A stretch of DNA of 64,000 nucleotides, from contig CACNRW010000007.1 in NCBI GenBank assembly GCA_902622875.1, positions 17,219 through 81,218 of the forward strand. Reading direction: 5' to 3'. The notes under the pieces were generated by a model. It was not told the DNA's origin, did not search any database, and worked only from the letters and a program-made list of their open reading frames with translations. A program made the position numbers and the translations under genes. Origin of the DNA: an uncultured SAR116 cluster alpha proteobacterium (GTDB lineage Bacteria; Pseudomonadota; Alphaproteobacteria; Puniceispirillales; Marisalimonadaceae). Of this stretch, positions 48,471-57,384 are shown piece after piece; the stretch's first letter is position 1, and each line of letters begins with the position of its first letter.

Positions 48471-49370
48471 ATGAAAAAGTTTATCGCATATAAAACAGAT
48501 ATAGAACATACTGATTATATTGTTGAAACACTCTCAAATTCTATTAATAAACACATTAAAGATTGCGAATCTTCAATACTAAATATTAATGACTTTTTAA
48601 AAAATGGCATACCAAAATATACAAATGGTATAATTACATTTGGCATTTTAAGAGGGACAGGGCATTTATTAAAACAAGCTGCAATTATGAATATTGATAG
48701 ATATTTTATTGATCATGCTTACTTTGATCCGGGATATCACGGGGATTGGTGGGTTAGAATTTCCAAAAATAAACATACTATGAATTATTTTAGAGAAGTA
48801 TCCAATTACAGATGGGAAAATTTTTTTTCATCAAAACATCTTGTAATGCCATGGAAAAATTACCAACAACGAGGTGAAAATATCCTCATTATTCCACCTA
48901 CAAATGCTCTGTGTTGGTATTTTGATGAGCATGAATGGCTAAATTATGTTTTAAATTATCTCAAAAAAAATTTGTCAAAAAACAAATTTAATAAAGTAAA
49001 AATAAGACTCAAACCTAAAGAACCAATAGTTGATAAAAATGGAAAATATTTAGGTCTGAAGGTGAATGAAAATGTTAAAAACTGCTCTCTAGAAGAAGAT
49101 CTGAATAATGCCTCAATTGTAATTGCTTACAATAGTCAAGTCGCTCTTGATGCTACTTTAAGAGGTTTACCAGTAATAGTTAATCAACATAATTGTTGTA
49201 ATACATTGAGCTTTAAGCTATCGGATATAAAAGGTGAAATAGATAATCCTATTTTTGACCGAGAACCTGATAGAAAAAAATTATTTAAATGGCTTGCTTA
49301 TTGTCAATTTAAGTTGAGTGAAATTAAAAGTGGATTTGCTTGGAAAACAATTAACAATTTTCAAATTTAA
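48471..49370 (+). CDS. Putative GT-B-fold glycosyltransferase / capsule biosynthesis-like protein
   Basis: I do not recognise a precise family for this 299-residue protein. The C-terminal half has LNNASIVIAYNSQVALDATLRGLPVIVNQHN, a pattern seen in GT-B enzymes of the KpsC/KpsS and CDP-glycerol-transferase-like groups, in which a donor-binding helix follows N-S-x-x-x-x-A-x-x-x-G-x-P. VKIRLKPKEP precedes it. The N-terminal half (FGILRGTGHLLKQAA, DHAYFDPGYHG) could be the acceptor domain. There is no membrane segment. Its neighbours are glycan genes, and it probably forms a pair with the next gene 18 bases downstream. The start ATG lacks a Shine-Dalgarno match. Confidence 0.5.
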   Translation: MKKFIAYKTDIEHTDYIVETLSNSINKHIKDCESSILNINDFLKNGIPKYTNGIITFGILRGTGHLLKQAAIMNIDRYFIDHAYFDPGYHGDWWVRISKNKHTMNYFREVSNYRWENFFSSKHLVMPWKNYQQRGENILIIPPTNALCWYFDEHEWLNYVLNYLKKNLSKNKFNKVKIRLKPKEPIVDKNGKYLGLKVNENVKNCSLEEDLNNASIVIAYNSQVALDATLRGLPVIVNQHNCCNTLSFKLSDIKGEIDNPIFDREPDRKKLFKWLAYCQFKLSEIKSGFAWKTINNFQI

Positions 49371-49388
49371 AAAAATCATAATTAAAAA

Positions 49389-50183
49389 ATGAAATATAGC
49401 GCTATAACAACTTTTAACTTAAGTAAACATACCTTTGGTATTGAAATGATAAACAGTTTCTTTGCTAATTGGCCAAATGAAGTTACTTTAACAGCTTTTA
49501 TTGAAAATTCTTCTGAAATAGATGACAGTGCTGTGAAAAGTAAAATTATTGTTAAAGACTTTAATCAAAATGTGCCAAAGTACAGAGACTTTGTAGAAAA
49601 GTTTAAAAACAAAGAAAAATACACAGACGATTTTCGTTTTAATGTTTTTAGGTTTGCACATAAAGTTTATGCGATAGCATCAGCAGTTCAAGAAGTTAAA
49701 ACTAAATATCTTATTTGGTTAGATGCTGACATTAAAACATACAAAAAAATCCCTTCTGAATTTCTGGACAAACTTGTAAACGATAATACTTACATGTCAT
49801 ATCTGGGAAGAGAAAATATATCTCTTAAACACCTAAATTACTCTGAATGTGGTTTTTTGATATTTAACACTGAGCATCCCATCCATGAAATATTTTGGAA
49901 AAATATGATGAAAATGTATGACGATGGCGATTTGTTTAATGAAAAAGAGTGGCACGACAGCTATATTTTTGATGTTGTTAGAAAAAATTTAGAAAAAGAA
50001 AAAAATATTAAAAATTTTGACATTACAAGTTTAGGATTAGTTGAATTAAACAACGATAATCATGTCTTCGTTTCTAGTGTTTTAGGAAAATACATGGACC
50101 ACAAAAAGGGCAATAGAAAAAAAACTAAGTGGTCTCACGAGCTTTTGTATAGAATAAAAAAAGAAAAAAAGTATGATTCATAA
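49389..50183 (+). CDS. Putative GT-A-fold glycosyltransferase
   Basis: The 264-residue protein has a probable nucleotide-sugar binding core with KYLIWLDADIKTYKKIP, where DAD resembles the DxD metal site of GT-A enzymes, followed by a strand-helix region and CGFLIFNTEHPIHEIFWKNMMKMY and EKEWHDSYIFDVV. Similar unnamed proteins occur in marine bacteria and their phages, from memory. It starts 18 bases after the GT-B-like gene and is convergent with the small membrane protein, overlapping its end by 6 bases. Donor and acceptor are unknown. Confidence 0.55.
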   Translation: MKYSAITTFNLSKHTFGIEMINSFFANWPNEVTLTAFIENSSEIDDSAVKSKIIVKDFNQNVPKYRDFVEKFKNKEKYTDDFRFNVFRFAHKVYAIASAVQEVKTKYLIWLDADIKTYKKIPSEFLDKLVNDNTYMSYLGRENISLKHLNYSECGFLIFNTEHPIHEIFWKNMMKMYDDGDLFNEKEWHDSYIFDVVRKNLEKEKNIKNFDITSLGLVELNNDNHVFVSSVLGKYMDHKKGNRKKTKWSHELLYRIKKEKKYDS

Positions 50184-50399
50184 ATTTTTAATTAATGGTA
50201 ACATTTGAATTGCTCCAAAAATCATCATGATAACTCCAAACATAATTTTTGTAGTAGGTTTAAACAATGGAACTTTTGTAAAATCATCATCTTTTTTTTT
50301 ATCTTGTCTTGCACCATAAATTGTAAGAAAAAGTCCAACTAAAAATATAGCTAGACCATACTCCCAAGACATAACAACATTAATATTAAGACTCTTCAA
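50178..50399 (-). CDS. Small two-helix membrane protein, unknown
   Basis: The 73-residue ORF has two hydrophobic helices (about residues 12-28 and 50-68) separated by a charged loop (GARQDKKKDDDF). The track start is TTG; an ATG at codon 10 gives 64 residues and keeps both helices. It follows the glycosyltransferase gene at 50407 on the same strand by 7 bases, so it is likely cotranscribed. I do not recognise a family. The coherent topology and tight spacing argue that it is real. Confidence 0.5.
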   Translation of the reverse strand: MKSLNINVVMSWEYGLAIFLVGLFLTIYGARQDKKKDDDFTKVPLFKPTTKIMFGVIMMIFGAIQMLPLIKNL

Positions 50400-50406
50400 A
50401 GAAATA

Positions 50407-51102
50407 TTATCCTAGATTTTCTTTTTTATAATGCCCATCAAGTAAATTAGAAAAAGATTTATTCCAATATGAGGAAAAAGCCTTATTCCTATATTCTTTA
50501 AAGCAAGGAGTTCCAATTGTATAATGAATTAAGTTAACTTCCTTTTTCTCTTCATATTCCATAGCCAACCAATTCCACTTTTTATCAATATTACCAATTT
50601 CATCATCATTCAACCAACGAAATCTGTGCAAAAAAGATCCTGTCTGATTTTGAATGAAATTAGGGGACAAAATTTTGTGTTTTTCATGACCACAATTCCA
50701 AATAACAACACTTGACCAGTTCTTTCGAGGATAATTTTCATTTTTGTTTCCCCAATATTTTTTAGTTACTTTTGTTTGATAATTATGTTGAACAACTTGA
50801 ACAGCATATTTTTTGTCTCTCAAATCCCAAAGTTTTTTAATATCCTCTAAACAAATCATATCTCCATCAGCATAAATAGCCCACCCCTTAAAATTCATTA
50901 ATTGCGGAACTAAAAATCTTGAGTATATAAATTCATTACTTCCATCTGTATGTGTCTCGTTATATACTTTTAAAGATTTCATATTTAGCGGGATAAATCT
51001 ACACGGAACTGAAGCATTTTCTATTACACTTTGTACAAAAGTATGGTAGGCAACAGCTTCTCTTTGATCAAAGCCTACTGCAAGGTCTATAATTTCATCC
51101 AT
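50407..51102 (-). CDS. GT8-like glycosyltransferase
   Basis: The 231-residue protein has AVGFDQREAVAYHTFVQSVIENA at the start, FIYSRFLVPQLMNFKGWAIYADGDMICLEDI with a DGD metal site, and a C-terminal NLIHYTIGTPCFKEYRN segment, which together resemble GT8-type glycosyltransferases and their bacterial relatives. It overlaps the TPR-glycosyltransferase gene by 8 bases, so the two are translationally coupled and probably act on the same glycan. Sugar specificity is unknown. Confidence 0.72.
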   Translation of the reverse strand: MDEIIDLAVGFDQREAVAYHTFVQSVIENASVPCRFIPLNMKSLKVYNETHTDGSNEFIYSRFLVPQLMNFKGWAIYADGDMICLEDIKKLWDLRDKKYAVQVVQHNYQTKVTKKYWGNKNENYPRKNWSSVVIWNCGHEKHKILSPNFIQNQTGSFLHRFRWLNDDEIGNIDKKWNWLAMEYEEKKEVNLIHYTIGTPCFKEYRNKAFSSYWNKSFSNLLDGHYKKENLG

Positions 51103-53044
51103 TAATTTTTTCCTCTATTATTTTTTTTAGTTTTTTTATTGGGTCATCCCATAAATCTATTGTATTTTGTTGAATAATGTGAATGGATTTATACCAAATT
51201 GACCTGTTTTTTAGAGAACTCCAATACCATAATTTGCCTTTACCTTTCGGTAACAACAAGAATGTTTCCTTTCCTATTGACCCAGAAATATGTGCATTAG
51301 TGTTGCTAACTGTAATAATAAAATCACACATATCTATCAGAGAAGTAACACCATTTAAATCATTAAAATTATCTATTTCCTCTATCTTATTTATCTTTAT
51401 TCCATATTTGTTATAAAATTTGTCTCTTTCGTCTGCTGTGTCATTATATTGTAAATCCAAAAAATATATATTTTTAATTGATAAAATGGGATTTAATATT
51501 TCTAAACTTATACTTTTATTAGTCCCTATGTCGTCATTTTTGCTGATCCATGATAAGCCACAAATATATTTATTGTTAGCTTTAAGATTATTTTTTAACT
51601 GTTTTGTTAAATTAGGATCTGAGCTTAAATAACTATTACTATTTTTAGTTAAGTAAGAATTATCTTTAACAAATAAAGAACCCAAATCTCCTAATGGCAT
51701 TTGAGCATTAATTTTATAATTTTTATTAAAATCATTTTTACTCAAAAATTTTATTTTGGGATAAGCTCTTTTAATTATTTTGTGAAGCCTAATATCTATG
51801 TTTATGTATAAATTTTTAATAAATGGCTCTAAATCCCTTAAAAATCTTAAAAAAAGTATTTGATCACCTAGGCCTTGCTCACTCCATAAAAGTAAATTCT
51901 TTTTTTCCATATTAATTTCAAATTTTGGTATATTTTTTTTTAATTTAGGTGAATGAAATTGGTTAGCTAGCCATCTAAACTCAAAATTTCGCCACCCAGA
52001 CAAAAAATTTGATTGGGCCAATTGACATTGGGCTAAATTATACTTTGCATCATAATTATTTTCGTTATGTTTTAAGGATAATTTATAAGTATTTTCAGCT
52101 TCAATTAAATCACCATTGAAAAAATTTAGAGAGGCTAAATTATTTAAAGCCATTTTGTTATATGGGGTAATCTGGAGGGATTTATTATAATTTATTTTTG
52201 CATTTTCAAAATCTTTAATCTCTAGATAACAATCTCCTAAAAGATTAAATGCATTACTATTATCCTTATTTAAACTTATAGAATTTAAAAGAAACGATTT
52301 AGCTATATCAAATTGTTTTTTTTTGTAGTAGGCCAGGCCCAAAATTGACTGTAAAACGTCATCATTCTCATAATTTTTTCCTACTTTTTCAATAAATTCA
52401 ATTACTTCATTTTCTTTTTTTAGTTTTATAAGATTGTCACAATAACTTGAAATTATGTCTCTATTAATATTTTTATCTTTAATTAGATCAGAATATATTA
52501 AGTCTGATTTTTTAAAATTTTTTAGACTAGTATTTAATTTTGCTAATTTATGATCTATTAAGCCATCTTTTGGAGATAAAATTTTAGAAAAGTATAATAT
52601 GGATAATGCTTCTTCCAACTGATCATTTTTTCGGAAGGTTTCAGATAAATTTAAATAAAACACATTTTCAAAAGGAGCCATTTGAATAGCTAACTTTTGA
52701 AAATTAATTGCCTTTTTTATTTCGTTGTTTAATCCATAAAAATTTCCTAATAACGATATTGTTAAAATATCATTTCTTTTTCTGTTTAAAACATTTGTTA
52801 GCGTGTTTATTACTTTAGTAATATGATCTGGATTTTCTGATTTAAAAAATTCCTCAATTTCAATTTTTGAATAAGTTTGATAAATTGTTTTTTTGTGTTT
52901 TTTTTCTTTTTTCTTAATTTCGTCGTATAGCCTTATATTTTTAGGGAACATTAAGAAAATATTCTTATAAACTTCTAATCCTCCCAAGTAGTTTTTTTCA
53001 CTAAACAGTTTGTTAGCCTTATTGAATAGTTCCTCTGCTGTCAT
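51095..53044 (-). CDS. TPR-repeat protein with C-terminal glycosyltransferase-like domain
   Basis: The 649-residue protein has an N-terminal solenoid of about nine or ten tetratricopeptide repeats (for example AFNLLGDCYLEIKDFENAKINYNKSLQI and ALNNLASLNFFNGDLIEAENTYKLSL). The C-terminal half (about residue 360 on) has a GT-B look: LLLWSEQGLGDQILFLRFL near its start and IDMCDFIITVSNTNAHISGSIGKETFLLLP near its end, like family 9-type or TPR-linked transferases in alphaproteobacteria. It may glycosylate a protein or add sugar to a surface glycan. It has no signal peptide. It ends inside the GT8-like gene and lies 12 bases downstream of lolA. Confidence 0.75.
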   Translation of the reverse strand: MTAEELFNKANKLFSEKNYLGGLEVYKNIFLMFPKNIRLYDEIKKKEKKHKKTIYQTYSKIEIEEFFKSENPDHITKVINTLTNVLNRKRNDILTISLLGNFYGLNNEIKKAINFQKLAIQMAPFENVFYLNLSETFRKNDQLEEALSILYFSKILSPKDGLIDHKLAKLNTSLKNFKKSDLIYSDLIKDKNINRDIISSYCDNLIKLKKENEVIEFIEKVGKNYENDDVLQSILGLAYYKKKQFDIAKSFLLNSISLNKDNSNAFNLLGDCYLEIKDFENAKINYNKSLQITPYNKMALNNLASLNFFNGDLIEAENTYKLSLKHNENNYDAKYNLAQCQLAQSNFLSGWRNFEFRWLANQFHSPKLKKNIPKFEINMEKKNLLLWSEQGLGDQILFLRFLRDLEPFIKNLYINIDIRLHKIIKRAYPKIKFLSKNDFNKNYKINAQMPLGDLGSLFVKDNSYLTKNSNSYLSSDPNLTKQLKNNLKANNKYICGLSWISKNDDIGTNKSISLEILNPILSIKNIYFLDLQYNDTADERDKFYNKYGIKINKIEEIDNFNDLNGVTSLIDMCDFIITVSNTNAHISGSIGKETFLLLPKGKGKLWYWSSLKNRSIWYKSIHIIQQNTIDLWDDPIKKLKKIIEEKING

Positions 53045-53056
53045 TTTATACTTCTC

Positions 53057-53692
53057 TTAGTTGGAATTATTCTGTTCAGGAAAATTATCTGGAAAAAACA
53101 ATAAATGTGATAATTTATTATTATATTTTGCTTTTTGAATTAATACAGTAGTAATTTCTCCAAAAGTATCTTTTATGATCCATTTTTTTAGACTAAATGG
53201 TTTTTCAGAAAATTCCAAAATTAACCCTTCTGTTTTATTATTTTCAGGACTTGTAATTTTTAATGAAATAACTCCAGATATATTTTTAATATTAGTTCTC
53301 AAAGAATTATTATCGAAGTTCAACTTTTTTTTAATTAAAATAGAAAATGGGGAACTTTCAAGAGGTATATTATTTGTTGTTTTTAAATTCCGATTTTGTA
53401 TTGTTAACCAAAATCCTTTGCACGTTATTAAAGTATTATTTGGTTTTTCATAATCAATTCTTAATTTTCCTGGTAAATCAAGATAAATTTTTCCATTGCT
53501 TACATTACCAGAGGGGCCCACTTGTATAAAATCTGCTTCCATACTTTTTAATAATTTAAAAAAATTGCTTATTTTTAACTGTGTTTCATTGACTTGGCTA
53601 TAAGCAGTTGGTATTTGATAGTTTAGTAAGACTGAAAATACTATTAAAAAGTAAACCCAAATAGTACTTTGATGAATTTTCGATTTCTTCAA
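53057..53692 (-). CDS. lolA: Outer-membrane lipoprotein carrier LolA-like protein
   Basis: The 211-residue protein has a basic N-terminus and a hydrophobic signal (STIWVYFLIVFSVLLNY) with a likely cleavage near TAYSQ. The mature part matches LolA: MEADFIQVGPSGNVSNGKIYLDLPGKLRIDYEKPNNTLITCKG. LolA carries lipoproteins across the periplasm to the outer membrane. The gene touches ftsK, whose stop is one base away. This ftsK-lolA order is typical of alphaproteobacteria. Sequence divergence is high, so it could be a LolA-like protein of another role, but context supports the call. Confidence 0.85.
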   Translation of the reverse strand: MKKSKIHQSTIWVYFLIVFSVLLNYQIPTAYSQVNETQLKISNFFKLLKSMEADFIQVGPSGNVSNGKIYLDLPGKLRIDYEKPNNTLITCKGFWLTIQNRNLKTTNNIPLESSPFSILIKKKLNFDNNSLRTNIKNISGVISLKITSPENNKTEGLILEFSEKPFSLKKWIIKDTFGEITTVLIQKAKYNNKLSHLLFFPDNFPEQNNSN

Positions 53693-56083
53693 CTAATTAT
53701 CCTCAATCAAAACTTCTCTTTTGCCCGCTCTGCCAGGTTTAGAAACAATATTATTTTCTTCCATTTTTTCAATTATAGTAGCTGCTCTGTTATAACCTAT
53801 TTTAAAGTGTCTTTGAATAAAAGAGGTACTTGCCCTTCTCTCTCTTGAGATTAGAGCTACAGCCTGATCATACAACTCATCTTTTTGATTATTAACTTTA
53901 GATGTAAAATTATAAAAATTATCATCATTTAAATTTTCTGGCTCTTCAGTAATAGTTTCATCATAATCTGGAATAGACTGATCAGAAAGAAATTTAGTTA
54001 CCTTTTCAACTTCACTGTCTTCAACAAATGGACCATGGACTCTTGTAACTTTGCCCCCTCCAGCCATGTACAACATATCACCTCGACCAAGAAGTTGTTC
54101 GGCCCCTTGCTCACCTAAAATTGTCCTACTATCGATCTTACTTGTAACTTGAAAAGATATTCTAGTTGGAAAATTAGCTTTAATAGTACCTGTAATCACA
54201 TCTACTGATGGTCTTTGAGTAGCCATTACAACATGTATACCTGCTGCTCTTGCCATTTGAGCTAATCTTTGAACAGCTGCCTCAATTTCTTTTCCTGCGA
54301 CTAACATTAAATCTGCCACTTCATCTATAATAACTACTATAAAAGGTAAAGGTGTAAGACTTATTTGTTGATCTTCATATAAAGGTTGACCGGTGTCGGG
54401 GTCAAATCCAACTTGTATATTTTTTGAAAGAATTTCTCCCTTTTTTCTAGCTTCAATCAACCTTTCATTATAACTATCAATATTTCTTACCCCTAGTTTG
54501 CTCATGGACATGTATCTTGTTTCCATTTCTCGAACAGCCCATTTTAAAGCAACGATTGCTTTTTTAGGCTCAGTTACAACGGGCGTAAGTAGATGAGGAA
54601 TGCCGTCGTAAACTGATAACTCTAACATTTTTGGATCAATCATAATTAATTTACAAGTTTCTGGGGTATGCTTGTATAACAGTGACAAAATCATAGCGTT
54701 TATGCCAACTGATTTACCAGAACCAGTAGTTCCTGCTACTAATAAGTGTGGCATTTTAGCTAAGTCTGCAACAATCGGATAACCAGCTATATTTTTACCT
54801 AAACAAACTGGTAGATTGAAATTTGTACTTTGGAACTCTTGATGTTCTAAAATATTTCTTAAAACAACTGTTTCTCTGACTTTATTTGGTAATTCAATTC
54901 CAATTAAGTTTTGGCCAGGTACCATAGCTACTCTGACAGCTTCAACTGACATTGATCTTGCAATATCGTCTGCTAAAGATATAACTCTCTGGCTTCTCAA
55001 ACCAGGCGCTGGTTGTAAATCGTATCTTGTAACTACAGGACCATACCTTACAGAATCAATGTTTCCATTTATTGAATAATCTGACAAAACACCTTCAAGG
55101 ACTTTTGCGTTTAAATCTAAAGTCTCCTTGCTTGGAGGCTTGATGTCCTGGGTTAAATTTTTTAATAGTTGTACCGATGGTAATATGAAACCACTTTCTG
55201 AACTTAAAGGTAAAGTATCTTGAAAAAAATTTTTTCTTTTAAATTTACCATTTTGACCTTCTTTCTTTTCATTATTTCTTATCAGAATAGGTTTTTTCCT
55301 TATTTGTGGTTTTTTTCTCGGGATAAAGTTTTTGTTTAAATTTAGTAATTTATTTTTTATATAATGAAAGAACCCTTGTTCAAATTCACTTTTCATTGGA
55401 AAATTTTCGGTATTTTTTTGTATGACAAAAAACAAATTATAAAACATACTAAAAATCCATAATATAGGCATTAATAAAGGCCTAATTAGAAACTTTATGA
55501 ATTTAATTTCTGCGGTATCTATAGATAATATCCAAATAAATAATATTAAAGATATAATAAAAGAACTAACTCCAATTATTAATTCACTAGTATTTAAATC
55601 AACACCTAAAGCATTAAATATTCCGTTTGAAAAGTATAATAATAACAACTCAGACAAACCACGTTGACTAATTATTGAAAAGTTTAAGTTAAATGAGTTA
55701 ACCAAAAGGGTTTCTACATAAGTTCCACCTAAAGAACTTAAAAAAATCATTAAAAAAATGGCAAATAACTTTATTTTAAAAAAAATTATTACTGAACTAT
55801 TAAATAATTTTAAAGACCATATAAATAAAACTAAAGATAATAATAAACCCGGAAAAATTCCAAACTCTCTAATTATAAGTCCTGATAACCAAGCTCCTAA
55901 TTCGTTGAACAAATTTGTAGGAGATTTTTCAGACATAAAACCCCAACCCTTATCAACAGGATTAAAAGTTACTAATATGGACATAAGCGATATTGAACAA
56001 AATAAAAGTATAGTTGATAGACTTTTTTTTATTATTCCTATATAGATTACCTTTCCTCCTATTTCTTGATCTTTTTTAACCAT
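53693..56083 (-). CDS. ftsK: DNA translocase FtsK
   Basis: The 796-residue protein has four or five hydrophobic helices in residues 20-222, a short basic linker (about 225-300), the RecA-like motor with Walker A GTTGSGKSVG at 451-460, Walker B FIVVIIDEVADLMLV and ATQRPSVDVITGTIKANFP, and a C-terminal gamma winged helix (FIQRHFKIGYNRAATIIEKMEE) that reads polarity sequences and activates XerCD. It moves chromosome ends during division. The start overlaps the aminotransferase stop by one base (TAATG type). The linker is short compared with E. coli. Confidence 0.95.
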   Translation of the reverse strand: MVKKDQEIGGKVIYIGIIKKSLSTILLFCSISLMSILVTFNPVDKGWGFMSEKSPTNLFNELGAWLSGLIIREFGIFPGLLLSLVLFIWSLKLFNSSVIIFFKIKLFAIFLMIFLSSLGGTYVETLLVNSFNLNFSIISQRGLSELLLLYFSNGIFNALGVDLNTSELIIGVSSFIISLILFIWILSIDTAEIKFIKFLIRPLLMPILWIFSMFYNLFFVIQKNTENFPMKSEFEQGFFHYIKNKLLNLNKNFIPRKKPQIRKKPILIRNNEKKEGQNGKFKRKNFFQDTLPLSSESGFILPSVQLLKNLTQDIKPPSKETLDLNAKVLEGVLSDYSINGNIDSVRYGPVVTRYDLQPAPGLRSQRVISLADDIARSMSVEAVRVAMVPGQNLIGIELPNKVRETVVLRNILEHQEFQSTNFNLPVCLGKNIAGYPIVADLAKMPHLLVAGTTGSGKSVGINAMILSLLYKHTPETCKLIMIDPKMLELSVYDGIPHLLTPVVTEPKKAIVALKWAVREMETRYMSMSKLGVRNIDSYNERLIEARKKGEILSKNIQVGFDPDTGQPLYEDQQISLTPLPFIVVIIDEVADLMLVAGKEIEAAVQRLAQMARAAGIHVVMATQRPSVDVITGTIKANFPTRISFQVTSKIDSRTILGEQGAEQLLGRGDMLYMAGGGKVTRVHGPFVEDSEVEKVTKFLSDQSIPDYDETITEEPENLNDDNFYNFTSKVNNQKDELYDQAVALISRERRASTSFIQRHFKIGYNRAATIIEKMEENNIVSKPGRAGKREVLIEDN

Positions 56084-57288
56084 TAAGAAATTTCTGATTG
56101 TAAAAATAATCGAAGCCTTTTCATTGTTTCTTCAATTACCTCTTTATCATCAACTACAGAGATTCTTAAAAAACCTTTACCTGGATTTATCCCATCTACA
56201 TTTATTCCCATAAAACTTCCTGGCATCACCCTCAATGAAAATTTATTCCATAAAATTTTTGCAGCTTGCTGATCATCTTTTACTTTTAACCATAAAAAAA
56301 AGCCGGCGTCTGGTAACTTAAAATCTTTGCAAAAAGGCTTTAGGTATTTCTCTACAATGGAAAAATTTTGATCATAATGTAAACACGCTTTTTCATGATG
56401 TTCTTCGTCGTCATATAGAGATGCAGCTACTTTTTGTATCGGAATAGGTACTGGAGATGCGCCATTTGAAACTAATAATTTATAACTCTCTATTATATTT
56501 CTATCACCTGCTATAAAACCTGCTCTCATTCCACTGGCATTACTTCTCTTTGAAAGGGAATTAAAAATTATTAAATTATCTAATCCATTTCCCAAACTTG
56601 CAGCTGCTTCTAACGCGCCGGGTGGTTTGGGTCCATTCATTCTAAATATATCGCAATAACATTCGTCAACAGATAAAATGAAGTTATGTTTCCTAGCTAA
56701 TAAGATTGCCTCTTTTAAATAATCAAGACTTGCTACACTTCCGTGTGGATTAGATGGTGAACAAATATACATTATGACTGATGAATTTAGTGTTTTTTCA
56801 GAAATATTGGATATTTCAGGAATATAGTTGTTCTCTGGTAATGCATTTAACCAATATATATCTGATCCACTTGAAATACTACCGGCTCTCCATGCATGGT
56901 AAAAAGGATTAGTAACAAGAGCTGTGGTTTTACCAACTTTCAAATTTTTTGCTAACAGACCTACTAAATGTAAGGGCTCTCGGGTTCCTGGAACAGGTAA
57001 TATATTCTTGTCTAATTTTAAAAGATTTTTAGCACTGGGATATCTTCGTCCTATGTATCTCATTATACTATCTCCAAGGCCTGGAATTGCAACACTTGGA
57101 GGATATTTACCCCAGTCATTAAAATTATCCTCTAAAATAATTTTTGCAAAATTTGGAATATTTAATGTTGGCTCACCTAGTGACATTTTTAAAATTGGGT
57201 GTTCAGGATTAGGCGGTATATTCTCTAGAAGTGATGTTAACTTTCCGAACATCCAATCTTTTAGTATATTATAATCTGGGTTAACCAT
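56083..57288 (-). CDS. Class I/II aminotransferase, DapC-like
   Basis: The 401-residue PLP-dependent enzyme has SLGEPTLNIP, PGTREPLHL, ICSPSNPHGSVASLDYL, VDECYCDIF and the PLP-lysine motif NSLSKRSNASGMRAGFIAGD. The SLSKRSN motif is typical of N-succinyldiaminopimelate aminotransferase-like (DapC) proteins, which suits the diaminopimelate route with dapF and asd elsewhere in the window. Other acyl-diamino or glutamate-type transaminations are possible. It is upstream of ftsK with a 1-base overlap, and divergent from the UbiH-type gene. Confidence 0.82.
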   Translation of the reverse strand: MVNPDYNILKDWMFGKLTSLLENIPPNPEHPILKMSLGEPTLNIPNFAKIILEDNFNDWGKYPPSVAIPGLGDSIMRYIGRRYPSAKNLLKLDKNILPVPGTREPLHLVGLLAKNLKVGKTTALVTNPFYHAWRAGSISSGSDIYWLNALPENNYIPEISNISEKTLNSSVIMYICSPSNPHGSVASLDYLKEAILLARKHNFILSVDECYCDIFRMNGPKPPGALEAAASLGNGLDNLIIFNSLSKRSNASGMRAGFIAGDRNIIESYKLLVSNGASPVPIPIQKVAASLYDDEEHHEKACLHYDQNFSIVEKYLKPFCKDFKLPDAGFFLWLKVKDDQQAAKILWNKFSLRVMPGSFMGINVDGINPGKGFLRISVVDDKEVIEETMKRLRLFLQSEIS

Positions 57289-57384
57289 TTTAGACTTTCA
57301 ACATATTTACAATATTTATTTATTTTTTATATTATAATATTAAATATTAAAACTAAAACATGATAATTAAGTAAGACAAATAAT

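Noticed and set aside
57311-57348. Inverted repeat AATATTTA...TAAATATT upstream of the UbiH-type gene
   Set aside because: It is composed only of A/T in a very AT-rich divergent gap, so it is expected by chance and gives no specific signal.
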